11,964 bases of DNA, taken from an uncultured Oscillospiraceae bacterium (GTDB lineage: Bacteria > Bacillota > Clostridia > Oscillospirales > Oscillospiraceae). The position numbers and the translations under genes are program-made. Under the pieces are notes generated by a model. It was given only the letters and a program-made list of their open reading frames with translations, did not search any database and had not been told where the DNA came from. This document shows, one piece after another, positions 1 to 6,760 of this stretch (within the stretch, counting starts at the first letter, position 1; every line of letters starts with the position of its first letter). The stretch lies in assembly GCA_934668295.1 (NCBI GenBank), contig CAKUND010000058.1:1-11964 (forward strand). Direction: 5' to 3'.

Positions 1-165
1 GCAAGCATCAGCCGCTCTCATCTGAGCGCGATCGAAGCACCGAATATGGTCCGTGCGTTCTCCATGGAAGCGTTCTTTAACATCGCCGACGCGCTTGATG
101 TAACGCCGGAGGAGCTGATCCAGATCGCATTCTTGCAGGATAAGATTTTAAAGCGGAAACAGTAA
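1..165 (+). CDS. XRE-family helix-turn-helix regulator, C-terminal part
   Basis: The frame is open from the first base and ends at TAA 163-165, giving the last 54 residues; the start lies outside the window. The visible peptide begins ASISRSHLSAIE and continues with FFNIADALDVTPEEL. This is the second half of a Cro/C1-type HTH domain: recognition helix, conserved Ile-Glu, then the Ile-Ala-x-Ala-Leu and x-Pro-x-x-Leu helix. Such small proteins usually bind operators as dimers and control nearby genes, often the excision or transfer functions of a mobile element. It converges on the S1-like gene with only 17 bases between the two stops, and I see no hairpin there. The HTH family is confident; the target is unknown. 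Confidence 0.8.
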   Translation, partial: ASISRSHLSAIEAPNMVRAFSMEAFFNIADALDVTPEELIQIAFLQDKILKRKQ

Positions 166-182
166 GCAGTTTTTCTATCGTC

Positions 183-1247
183 TTATTTTCCCACAATCTT
201 CCCAAAGATCTGCTTCTTCCCCTCGTCATACCGCTGGATCACAACCATGACGGTATCGCCGGTCTTGAAATCCGAGTCCTCGTAGTGGAACGAGTACCGG
301 CACATGACGACTGCGCCGTCGGGGAGGTTGCAGAACACGCCTCCGGCGTATTTACCTGCGATACTCGCCCTGCGGCGGCAGCCGACAGGGTGGCGCAGGC
401 TGGCTTCATCGAAGGGGTTCGGAACGGTCTCCTTGACGGAGATCTCCAAGGTACCGGCCTTGCGGTCGAACTGCTTGACCACGCAGGTCAATTCGTCGCC
501 CGGATGATACTGCTCCCGCAGGTCTGGAATAGCGGCATAGCTCATATCGCGCTGCGAGAGGTTGACATCGTAGCCGTAGCATTCGACGAGGCACCGGCGC
601 GGGCCGACGGCCAGCACATGGCACGGCACACGGCTGCCCGGCTGGCGGAGTGACTGTGTGGAGAAGAAATAGCGCCGTGACGCCAGCGCCAGACGGCGGG
701 AGCCGATAGCGAAGCCCGCTTCACGATCCACATGGGTAATCACAAAATCGATCTGTGCGCCCGGCATGTTCCGTAAAACGAACGCTGGGCGTTCTTCACT
801 TTCTGCCCACATTTCCGTTTCCGGGATCAAAATGCGGGCGCGGAACGGCACGATGACCGCGCAGTACATCCGCTTGGTCTCGACCTGTCCGGTCTGCGCG
901 CTGCGGACGGTCATGGAATGGGGATCGACGCCGATGATCGTGCCGCGCATGACACTTCGGCTGCGGAAGGAGGCGTAAATTGTGTTCCACTCCCGCCGCT
1001 GCTCCGGCGAAAGATCCTGGTCGAGCGCACGGAAGTCCAGATCGTAGAAGGATTTCTTCTCCGGTTCGCTTGGTTCTGGCAGTTCTTCCGCTGCGCTCGA
1101 TTCTCCTTCGCCGTATGGCTGCACGGGTTCTTCGATTTGTGGCTCTAATGCGGGCTGTTCTGCGGGGGTGAGTTCTTCAATGTCGGTGATTTCCGGCTGC
1201 ACAGTTTCTTCCTGCAGCACTTCGGGTTCGGCTTTCTTTCTGGGCAT
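183..1247 (-). CDS. S1-like repeat (OB-fold) RNA-binding protein
   Basis: This 354-residue protein starts at ATG 1247 with an AGGAGG site at 1256-1261, 8 bases upstream. Residues 1-66 are acidic and rich in Glu, Pro and Gln, and probably disordered. After a linker come three S1/OB-like segments, roughly 97-185, 203-272 and 284-354. The second has the clearest S1 pattern: a PCHVLAV strand, then YHPGDELTCVVKQFD and a LEISVKE end. The third repeats it with FKTGDTVMVVIQRYD. S1 domains bind single-stranded RNA or DNA, so a cytoplasmic nucleic-acid-binding role is likely. It is the last gene of the repA operon, 19 bases after the preceding gene. It is not the chromosomal ribosomal protein S1, being shorter with divergent repeats. 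The fold is fairly sure; the function is not known. Confidence 0.72.
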   Translation of the reverse strand: MPRKKAEPEVLQEETVQPEITDIEELTPAEQPALEPQIEEPVQPYGEGESSAAEELPEPSEPEKKSFYDLDFRALDQDLSPEQRREWNTIYASFRSRSVMRGTIIGVDPHSMTVRSAQTGQVETKRMYCAVIVPFRARILIPETEMWAESEERPAFVLRNMPGAQIDFVITHVDREAGFAIGSRRLALASRRYFFSTQSLRQPGSRVPCHVLAVGPRRCLVECYGYDVNLSQRDMSYAAIPDLREQYHPGDELTCVVKQFDRKAGTLEISVKETVPNPFDEASLRHPVGCRRRASIAGKYAGGVFCNLPDGAVVMCRYSFHYEDSDFKTGDTVMVVIQRYDEGKKQIFGKIVGK

Positions 1248-1266
1248 ATGTAGTTCCTCCTAAAAA

Positions 1267-1782
1267 TTATTTTCTGGCAAAGAAGCGGTGCGTGCCGTTC
1301 TCTTGCCGGATTGCAAAAATAACGGGTCTGGTGTACGAAAATGCTTCTGGTCGGATGCCATCAGGCAGCAGAACGATGATTTTTTCGTCCTGCCGGATCT
1401 CGCGCTCCGGCGGCGGATCACTGCCGGACACGATGACGAATTGCTTGAAGCTGGGTTCTCCAAGCGAGAAGCGGAGCAGGATATGTTTGTCTACGGCATA
1501 GAAATCCTCTGGCTGCGCCGCAGACAACTCCAACATCACGTCAATGGCTTCTATCCGCTGTGTGATAGGATTCTCTCCGGTTCGTGTGACGATGCCATCT
1601 GCGATTTGCAGCAGCCCGCCCACCTGCATCTGCCGCACGCAGGCATTGGTCACGCGCATGGCATCGTCAAGCGAGGAAAAGACGAACGCTTTTTGCAGCA
1701 GCGCGGCAAGCTGCCGCTGTTTCGTGCAGCCGAGCTTTTCCAACGCGGCCAGCAGATATTTTTGCTGTTTTGTCAGCAGCAT
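1267..1782 (-). CDS. Small winged-helix-like mobile-element protein (DUF5697-like)
   Basis: A 171-residue protein. Its start ATG at 1782 shares one base with the repA stop (TGATG), so translation is probably coupled to repA. The N-terminus (MLLTKQQKYLLAALEKLG, then a QLAALL helix) resembles a winged-helix segment. Residues about 85-171 form an alpha/beta-looking region with strands such as KQFVIVSG and EKIIVLLPDG. I recall similar proteins called DUF5697 beside repA in Firmicute elements, but that is from memory. Position between repA and the S1-like gene suggests a role in replication or its control. I see no catalytic motif. The reading frame is secure, the family name tentative. Confidence 0.62.
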   Translation of the reverse strand: MLLTKQQKYLLAALEKLGCTKQRQLAALLQKAFVFSSLDDAMRVTNACVRQMQVGGLLQIADGIVTRTGENPITQRIEAIDVMLELSAAQPEDFYAVDKHILLRFSLGEPSFKQFVIVSGSDPPPEREIRQDEKIIVLLPDGIRPEAFSYTRPVIFAIRQENGTHRFFARK

Positions 1783-2774
1783 CAGCCTCGCCCCTTTCCC
1801 GGCGGCGAGCGCAGTGAATTGAGATATGGGTCAACCATCAGATTGCTCTCTGTTTCTGTGATGCAGTTGTAGATCGTGGACATGACGTACTTCGTAGAAT
1901 CGCGAACAGGGGCGTTCCGGTTCGCGTGCAGATTGACTTCCGCTTCCTGCAAAACGAAATAGTTCAGCCGGTGCAGCCGCGAGCGTACCCGGCTTTGCGG
2001 CAGAACAGCCTGCCCGATGCGCAGATTGTCCGAGTAGAAAAGCCGCTCGATGGCATTTTCAAAAACACGCGCCACCTCCGGCTTGAAATACGAAAGCTCA
2101 CAAGCATCCAGAATGCCCGTGAGCTCTTTTTCATCGTCCGCCGGTCCGTCCTCCGAGGGTACAGACAGACTGACATCTGAGAAAGCTGTATCAGGTTGAC
2201 TAAAATCAGTATTACTTGCGCCCGGATCCTGCGGTTCTGGAACATCAGAATCTGCGGTTCTAAAGGCGGGGATTTCGGGGTTCTGGGGCCGCGTATCCTG
2301 CGGTTCTTCCGCTTCAAGAAACGCAGAATCCGCGGTTCTGGAACCGCAGGATTCATACGATTCAGAGCAGAACGGCGCGCATTCGTAGCCGGGATCGTCG
2401 ATGGGCGTGACGCTGGCCAGATAGATCTGATTGGCGTCGCCGCGGCCGCAGCGCTTTTCCCAGATGAGCTGAAGCTCCGCCAGCTTGCGAAAGGCCGCCG
2501 TGACGCGCTGCTCACAGATGCGAAGCTCCTTTGCCAGCGCCTTTCGCGGAAAGATCACGAACACCTCACCGGCATCATTCACCCAGCCGTTGCGCCGTGA
2601 AAGCTGAAAGCGGTTCAGGAGAAAGGTGTACGTCACCTTCGCGTCCAGACTCATATCCGCATATCGCGGGTCGGAAAATAACCATCGCGGCATCTGCATG
2701 TGCCAGACGTTCTGTACGTCCGTCTGCCGCATAAGCCGGAAACTTGGATGCTCGGTCAGCTTGGCTGCTTTCAT
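1782..2774 (-). CDS. repA: Replication initiator protein A (RepA_N family)
   Basis: This 330-residue protein starts at ATG 2774 with a GGAGGG site at 2782-2787, 7 bases upstream. Residues about 20-125 match the RepA_N DNA-binding domain in order: MPRWLFSDPRYADMSLDAKV, LLNRFQLSRRNGWVNDAGEV, a helix-turn-helix (KELRICEQRVTAAFRKLAEL) and GRGDANQIYLA. Residues about 130-215 are low-complexity, rich in Asp, Glu, Pro and Ser, and are encoded by the iteron block described separately. Residues about 216-318 form the variable C-terminal domain. RepA_N proteins initiate theta replication of Firmicute plasmids and conjugative elements from origins often lying inside the rep gene. The gene is divergent from the toxin-antitoxin pair across 106 bases. 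A TACAAT at 2801-2806 (minus strand) could be its -10, but I see no good -35. Confidence 0.9.
   Translation of the reverse strand: MKAAKLTEHPSFRLMRQTDVQNVWHMQMPRWLFSDPRYADMSLDAKVTYTFLLNRFQLSRRNGWVNDAGEVFVIFPRKALAKELRICEQRVTAAFRKLAELQLIWEKRCGRGDANQIYLASVTPIDDPGYECAPFCSESYESCGSRTADSAFLEAEEPQDTRPQNPEIPAFRTADSDVPEPQDPGASNTDFSQPDTAFSDVSLSVPSEDGPADDEKELTGILDACELSYFKPEVARVFENAIERLFYSDNLRIGQAVLPQSRVRSRLHRLNYFVLQEAEVNLHANRNAPVRDSTKYVMSTIYNCITETESNLMVDPYLNSLRSPPGKGRG
2224..2354. repeat. Iteron array inside repA; probable replication origin
   Basis: Five copies of a 15-base unit, roughly RGAATCYGCGGTTCT on the plus strand, start at 2224, 2247, 2270, 2293 and 2325. The first four are exactly 23 bases apart and the last is 32 bases on. 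The 2270 copy is the most degenerate. The last is followed by an inverted copy, making a palindrome at 2326-2354. Since 23 is not a multiple of 3, the copies encode different peptides (RTADS twice, EPQD twice, QNPEI once), so the conserved object is the DNA. RepA_N replicons are known to carry their origin as repeats in the central rep coding region, which this fits. Function as an origin is inferred. Confidence 0.75.
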
Positions 2775-2813
2775 GGGGATTCCCTCCGATTTCTAATTGC
2801 ATTGTATTGACAG

Positions 2814-2842
2814 TTGATAAAATGGCATAGTTGTGATAAAAT
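2814..2842 (+). promoter_or_regulatory. Sigma-A-type promoter of the toxin-antitoxin operon
   Basis: A -35 box TTGATA (2814-2819) and a -10 box TAAAAT (2837-2842) are separated by 17 bases. TG at 2834-2835, one base before the -10, makes it an extended -10. The antitoxin start is 39 bases after the -10. A nearby TTGACA (2807-2812) is a better -35 by sequence but lies 24 bases from this -10. Confidence 0.65.
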
Positions 2843-2849
2843 AATGCCA
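2815..2849. promoter_or_regulatory. Operator-like repeats over the toxin-antitoxin promoter
   Basis: An inverted repeat TGGCAT (2823-2828) and ATGCCA (2844-2849) with a 15-base gap brackets the -10 box. A 9-base direct repeat TGATAAAAT occurs at 2815-2823 and 2834-2842, 19 bases apart, once over the -35 and once over the -10. Phd/YefM antitoxins usually repress their own operons at short repeats over the promoter, so this is the likely binding site. Binding is inferred. Confidence 0.5.
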
Positions 2850-2880
2850 CAAGGATTTTATTTGCGTGGGAGGTGTAAGC

Positions 2881-3150
2881 ATGATCACGATTCGGCCTGT
2901 ATCAGATTTACGAAACAAGTTTACAGAGATCGAAGACTGCGTCAAAAGCGGCAAGCCTGTTTATCTCACCAAAAACGGGTACGGCTCTATGGTCGTTCTC
3001 AGTCTGGAGCAGTACGCCGCGCTGACGGACGATATCGAACTGAAGCTGGATGAGGCAGATAAGGCTGCGGCCGCAGACCCCGTTCGTTATACGGAAGATG
3101 AAGTTTTTTCGAGAGCGAGGAGCCGCATCCATGAACGAAAAGCATTATAA
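2881..3150 (+). CDS. Phd/YefM-type antitoxin
   Basis: An 89-residue protein from ATG 2881, chosen because GGGAGG at 2868-2873 lies a suitable distance upstream; an in-frame ATG at 2866 precedes that site. The N-terminus (MITIRPVSDLRNKFTEIED, then GKPVYLTKNGYGSMVVLSLEQY) is the classic Phd/YefM DNA-binding fold, and the charged C-terminal tail is where the toxin usually docks. Its last 20 bases overlap the start of the toxin gene at 3131, as is common in these pairs. The product should neutralise the toxin and repress the operon. In a mobile element it stabilises inheritance. Confidence 0.88.
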   Translation: MITIRPVSDLRNKFTEIEDCVKSGKPVYLTKNGYGSMVVLSLEQYAALTDDIELKLDEADKAAAADPVRYTEDEVFSRARSRIHERKAL

Positions 3151-3445
3151 GTTGCGCTTCCTCCCACTGTTTGAAGAAGACCTCAATGAAATCGTAGATT
3201 ATATCACGAATCGTCTGAAAAACCCAATCGCCGCAGACGCATTGGTTTCTGATGTGCAGACGGCGATCCGGAACCGCCTTTCCTGCGCAGAAGCATTTGA
3301 ACAGTATCACTCGGCAAAGGAGCGGCAGTATCCGTACTATCGGATCACTGTCCGCAATTATACGATCTTCTATGTCGTCATTGATGATGTCATGGAAGTC
3401 CGCAGAATCATTTACAGCCGGCGCGATATCAAGCGCCAGATCTGA
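3131..3445 (+). CDS. RelE/ParE-superfamily toxin
   Basis: A 104-residue protein from ATG 3131, preceded by GAGGAG at 3117-3122. The frame is open further upstream, but that part lies within the antitoxin gene. The sequence has the compact RelE/ParE pattern: KLRFLPLFEEDLNEIVDYI (strand plus first helix), then a helix ending near AFEQY, then YYRITVRNYTIFYVV and RRIIYSRRDI strands ending in basic residues. Members are either ribosome-dependent mRNA nucleases (RelE) or gyrase poisons (ParE), and I cannot decide which. It converges with virD4 with a single base between the stop codons and no obvious terminator. Confidence 0.85.
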   Translation: MNEKHYKLRFLPLFEEDLNEIVDYITNRLKNPIAADALVSDVQTAIRNRLSCAEAFEQYHSAKERQYPYYRITVRNYTIFYVVIDDVMEVRRIIYSRRDIKRQI

Positions 3446-3446
3446 A

Positions 3447-5474
3447 TTACTGGTTCAGAATGCTGTCCACCGTACACTCCACCATTCCAATCTCATCATC
3501 CTCAGCCAGATCGTAGGCGGGCGGCTGCTCGCTGCGGTCTGGCTGTTTTTCTTTGACGGGCGGTTTTGGGATGTTTGACGCTTCTTTCTGAACAGGCGCT
3601 TTCTTTTGCGGCGCTGCTTCGGTTTCTTTTCTTCGCCACTCCGGGATGTAGTCAATGACGCGGCAGGTAGTGAGGCCGGCGTAGTCCGGCAGCTCCTCCG
3701 GCGTCATTTTGTAGAGAAGCGCGGGCTTGTGACCCTTGAACAGAGCCAAGCACTTCCGGTTCTCCAAACGCAGGATCTCATCGGGGTTCATCAGGTCGCG
3801 CTGGGTGTTGCTTCGCGTCTGGGAATACGGGCGCGTGGACGAATACACCGGCGAGAACAGCGGCATCATTGGCATTTGGTTATTGAGGACGGAGATCGTC
3901 ACCTTGCCGCATTTCTCCGAAATGTACTTTGCCGACGTCAGATCGTTGCAGCCCATGTAGAGCGTCTGGTCGAACGTCGCCAGCTGGTTCTCCCACTCCT
4001 TGCCCGGATACTTTTCCTGCCACTGAGATAAGCTCTGCACGACGATCTGCGCGGACATATTGAAGCCGCGGATGCTGTTCAGACTGTCCGCCACGCCGTC
4101 CAGATAACCGATGTTGCAGTATTCGTCGAGGCAAAAATTTGTCAGCACCGGCAGCCGTCCGCCCGCGCATTGCAGACGTGCGAAGTTGGACAGCTGCGGC
4201 AGGGCCAGCGAAAAGAACAGCGACGACAGGAATCGATAGGCACTGTCCTGCGCGGAGATGATGACGAAATACACACAAGGACGCTTGCCGGGGAGCAGGA
4301 GATCGACATCGTGGTTGCGCGTGATCTTATCCACCAGACGGCTCTGGAAGACCGCTAAACGGTTGCCGAGACCAATAACGATGTTGCCCCAGAGATTTTC
4401 CTTTGCCTTGAGGAACAGACCATGCGGATACTTGGCCGGGTGTTCCGGTGGCAGGGCTTCGAGTTTACGGTTGATCTCCTCAATGCTCTCCGTCGCGATC
4501 ATGCGGTACACGTCGCCAAGGCCGCGCTGCTCAATGGGCAGCAGGTTCCCGTTTGCGTCACGCAGATTGACAACATAGTGGATGAGCGCCATCAGGAGGT
4601 TCAGCTCCGCGCGGCTCCAGAAGTCGTTGGCTTCTTTCGGTCCTGACGTGTTCTGCACGATCGTGTTGGCTACCGTCTGCACGAGCTGCGGCTGGGTGTC
4701 CAGTCCATACAGACAGTTCCAGCCGTCCGAATGCTCCATGTCCAGAAAGTTTACCGCTTTCACATAAAAGCCGTGCTGCCTGAAATACGGGGAAAGACGT
4801 TCAAACAGCTTGCCCTTCGCATCCGTAATGAACGCGGACTCGCCGCGCTTGGCGCAGCCCATGAGGAACGGAATAATAAAGCCTCTGGACTTGCCGCTGC
4901 CCGGTGCGCCGATGCAGAGTAAGTTATTATTGTCTCCGGCGACCATCCGGTGCGCGGCATAGAGTGCGTAAGCATCCGGATCATCCGGATGCTTTTTGAC
5001 TTTGCCGAGGATCATGCCCTCCGTCTTGTCTGTGGGCGACAGCTCCAGAAACTCGCGCATTTCTTTCTCCGTCAGGAAACCGGACGTGCCATGTGTGCCG
5101 TCCGGAAGAATGTCAAACCCGCGCGGGTCATGCGTGTATTTGTAACCGGAGAACCAGATATAGCCTTTCTTCGTGATGAGGCAGATGATCAGCACGATCA
5201 CCAGCGTTGTTACAATTCCAAAGCCCGTGAATACCGCACCCCAGTTTTTGAACGGGTTCAGCACCCAGATGCTTTGGATTTCTTCGCCCGCTTGATGAAA
5301 GGTTGATGCGATTCCAAGCCGCAGAGAGTTGAGAAACATCCCATAAAAATACCAGCCGACGATCACGGCTGGCACGCGCATAGGCAGCTTGGCTTTGTTT
5401 CGGGCAAGCCAGCTTTTGAATCTCGCATCCAGTTTGTCCTCCAGCTTTTCAAGGAGCTTTGAGAGGCGGAACAT
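3447..5474 (-). CDS. virD4: VirD4/TraG-type type IV coupling protein
   Basis: A 675-residue protein from ATG 5474, preceded by GGAAGGAAG; the frame is open to 5579, but no site supports a start there. Two membrane segments (about 34-55 and 80-101) are followed by the soluble ATPase. Walker A is GAPGSGKS (189-196), Walker B is NFCLDEYCNIG (446-456), and a TraG-like QSLSQ motif is at 480-484. The C-terminal 90 residues are Pro, Lys and Glu rich, with an acidic end. The coupling protein sits at the inner membrane and feeds the relaxase-DNA complex into the transfer channel. The gene overlaps the replication-relaxation gene by 26 bases, indicating one operon. Confidence 0.93.
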   Translation of the reverse strand: MFRLSKLLEKLEDKLDARFKSWLARNKAKLPMRVPAVIVGWYFYGMFLNSLRLGIASTFHQAGEEIQSIWVLNPFKNWGAVFTGFGIVTTLVIVLIICLITKKGYIWFSGYKYTHDPRGFDILPDGTHGTSGFLTEKEMREFLELSPTDKTEGMILGKVKKHPDDPDAYALYAAHRMVAGDNNNLLCIGAPGSGKSRGFIIPFLMGCAKRGESAFITDAKGKLFERLSPYFRQHGFYVKAVNFLDMEHSDGWNCLYGLDTQPQLVQTVANTIVQNTSGPKEANDFWSRAELNLLMALIHYVVNLRDANGNLLPIEQRGLGDVYRMIATESIEEINRKLEALPPEHPAKYPHGLFLKAKENLWGNIVIGLGNRLAVFQSRLVDKITRNHDVDLLLPGKRPCVYFVIISAQDSAYRFLSSLFFSLALPQLSNFARLQCAGGRLPVLTNFCLDEYCNIGYLDGVADSLNSIRGFNMSAQIVVQSLSQWQEKYPGKEWENQLATFDQTLYMGCNDLTSAKYISEKCGKVTISVLNNQMPMMPLFSPVYSSTRPYSQTRSNTQRDLMNPDEILRLENRKCLALFKGHKPALLYKMTPEELPDYAGLTTCRVIDYIPEWRRKETEAAPQKKAPVQKEASNIPKPPVKEKQPDRSEQPPAYDLAEDDEIGMVECTVDSILNQ

Positions 5475-6543
5475 CCAGAACACTTCCTTCCGATGTGTAA
5501 AATGGCAGATCAGGCGGCGCGTATGGCATGGTGCTTCCAAGCAGCTCCAGCAGCGCCGATTCCGTGATCGTAAAGACACGCGCCTTTCCGGTTTCGCGGT
5601 AGCGGCGGTTCAGAACGGTTTCCACCTGCTCCGGCAGCGTGGCCAGCGCGATTTGTGAAATGCCATCCGAACGGGCCGTTTCCACCGCCGCGTCGATGCG
5701 CCGCAGATCCATGTCCGCCGCCATGACGAACGGCACACCCTGATACATCGCGTCATACATCGCTCGATTCACAGGCGGCGGAACGTAATGCGACTTCAGG
5801 ATGATTCTCGCCAGAAGTTCACGGTAATTTGGAACACCCATGATGTGGAGCTGCAAGCAGCCCGTGTCATTGCACGGCAACAGAAACAGCGGCAGCTTCA
5901 GGCAATCGTAGACCTCGCGGTAGGTTTGCAGGCGCGTATTCTGGTTCGCTTGCCCGGCATCCAGTTCGGCGAGAATTTCCTCGTAGCCGGACGCGGCAAA
6001 AATTATGACGCGCTGCTTTGCGGGAATTGCCACCGTGTGATTCTGAAAGGCGGTCAGTTCATCTGTCAGTGCGACACAGCCGATACCGGGACTGACCCAG
6101 TGGATCGCGCACATGAGGTCGCCGGTATGGAGCAGCGCCGCCACACGGGTGCTGCCCCATGGATTGGACCCACGATTGCGGGCGATCATGGGAAGAAACA
6201 TCGCCCGTTCGTTTAGTGCAGAAACGTCTGTTGTAAAAACGGAAACAGCGGCCTGATACACGGTGCCCATCAGCTTCGCTTGTCGGATGCGGCGTAGAGT
6301 ATCAGCGGCTTTGTAAGCCGGAGCAACTGCGGCCGGGAGTTTCGGAAAGGCGGCGTCGAGCAGCCGGTTCCCGGCAGCGGTCAGCGTGTAGGCTTGTGCG
6401 GGCAAATAGAGTTTTATCAGGCGGAGGATTTCAAGGTTCTGAACCTCAGCCTTGGAAAACACACTGGTCAAATCTTCCGCCAGCACGAAGCGGCACCAGC
6501 GGAGAAAGCGCAGGATATCAAGGTCGCGGGTCGTAAAAATCAT
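5449..6543 (-). CDS. Replication-relaxation family protein
   Basis: Taken from ATG 6543 this is 364 residues. The frame is open to GTG 6687, but the extra residues cross the inverted repeats and do not look like the family, while MIFTTRDLDILRFLRWCRF is a typical beginning. The ribosome site is weak (GGGAA, 5 bases upstream). Residues 1-70 form a winged helix ending in YTLTAAGNRLL, and a larger domain of unknown fold follows. PF13814 proteins are mobile-element accessory proteins thought to bind DNA near the origin and act in replication or relaxation. The end overlaps virD4. The family is fairly sure; the exact start is not. Confidence 0.75.
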   Translation of the reverse strand: MIFTTRDLDILRFLRWCRFVLAEDLTSVFSKAEVQNLEILRLIKLYLPAQAYTLTAAGNRLLDAAFPKLPAAVAPAYKAADTLRRIRQAKLMGTVYQAAVSVFTTDVSALNERAMFLPMIARNRGSNPWGSTRVAALLHTGDLMCAIHWVSPGIGCVALTDELTAFQNHTVAIPAKQRVIIFAASGYEEILAELDAGQANQNTRLQTYREVYDCLKLPLFLLPCNDTGCLQLHIMGVPNYRELLARIILKSHYVPPPVNRAMYDAMYQGVPFVMAADMDLRRIDAAVETARSDGISQIALATLPEQVETVLNRRYRETGKARVFTITESALLELLGSTMPYAPPDLPFYTSEGSVLDVPPLKAP

Positions 6544-6760
6544 GGCAGTTCCCATTTTCCTGCGAGGCACCGAAACTGCGCTTGCGCCGGTTCCGGCGCA
6601 ACCACAATTTCGGTGCTTCTGCGTGACTTTTGCCTGCTTGACCGATGGGTAGCCGTAGATGCCGGTTTTTCGCCGTCTGCCGGACACTTCAAATTGCGAA
6701 AAAGCGTGGAATTACAAGCGGTTTGACCCATCGGGTCTGTCTGAGCCTCAGACAAGACAA
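6544..6760. other. Intergenic region dense in inverted repeats; possible oriT or regulatory site
   Basis: This gap before the replication-relaxation gene contains four nested or neighbouring structures. (1) GCACCGAAA (6567-6575) pairs with TTTCGGTGC (6608-6616). (2) Inside it, TTGCGCCGG (6582-6590) pairs with CCGGCGCAA (6593-6601). (3) CCGATGGGT (6642-6650) pairs with ACCCATCGG (6726-6734). (4) GTCTGAG (6739-6745) pairs with CTCAGAC (6747-6753), extended by GTCT/AGAC around one extra base, and overlaps the end of the preceding gene. None has a T-run on the minus strand, so ordinary terminators are unlikely. Position beside a replication-relaxation gene makes a transfer origin or protein-binding site plausible. 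Confidence 0.5.

Noticed and set aside
1288..1872. Open plus-strand frame of 194 codons opposite the repA operon
   Set aside because: It crosses the coupled junction of two real genes and is rich in Arg, His and Gln as antisense frames usually are.
2224..2354. CRISPR array
   Set aside because: Units of 23 bases have no unique spacers, lie inside an open repA frame and have no cas gene nearby.
5475..5579. Longer VirD4 start at 5579
   Set aside because: The extra residues are Cys/Arg-rich, lie wholly inside the replication-relaxation gene and have no ribosome site; ATG 5474 has one.
6544..6687. Longer replication-relaxation protein from GTG 6687
   Set aside because: No ribosome site, and the extra peptide is encoded by the inverted repeats.
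6735..6758. Hairpin at the end of the DUF6100-like gene as a terminator
   Set aside because: No T-run follows in the minus direction; kept only as part of the inverted-repeat region.
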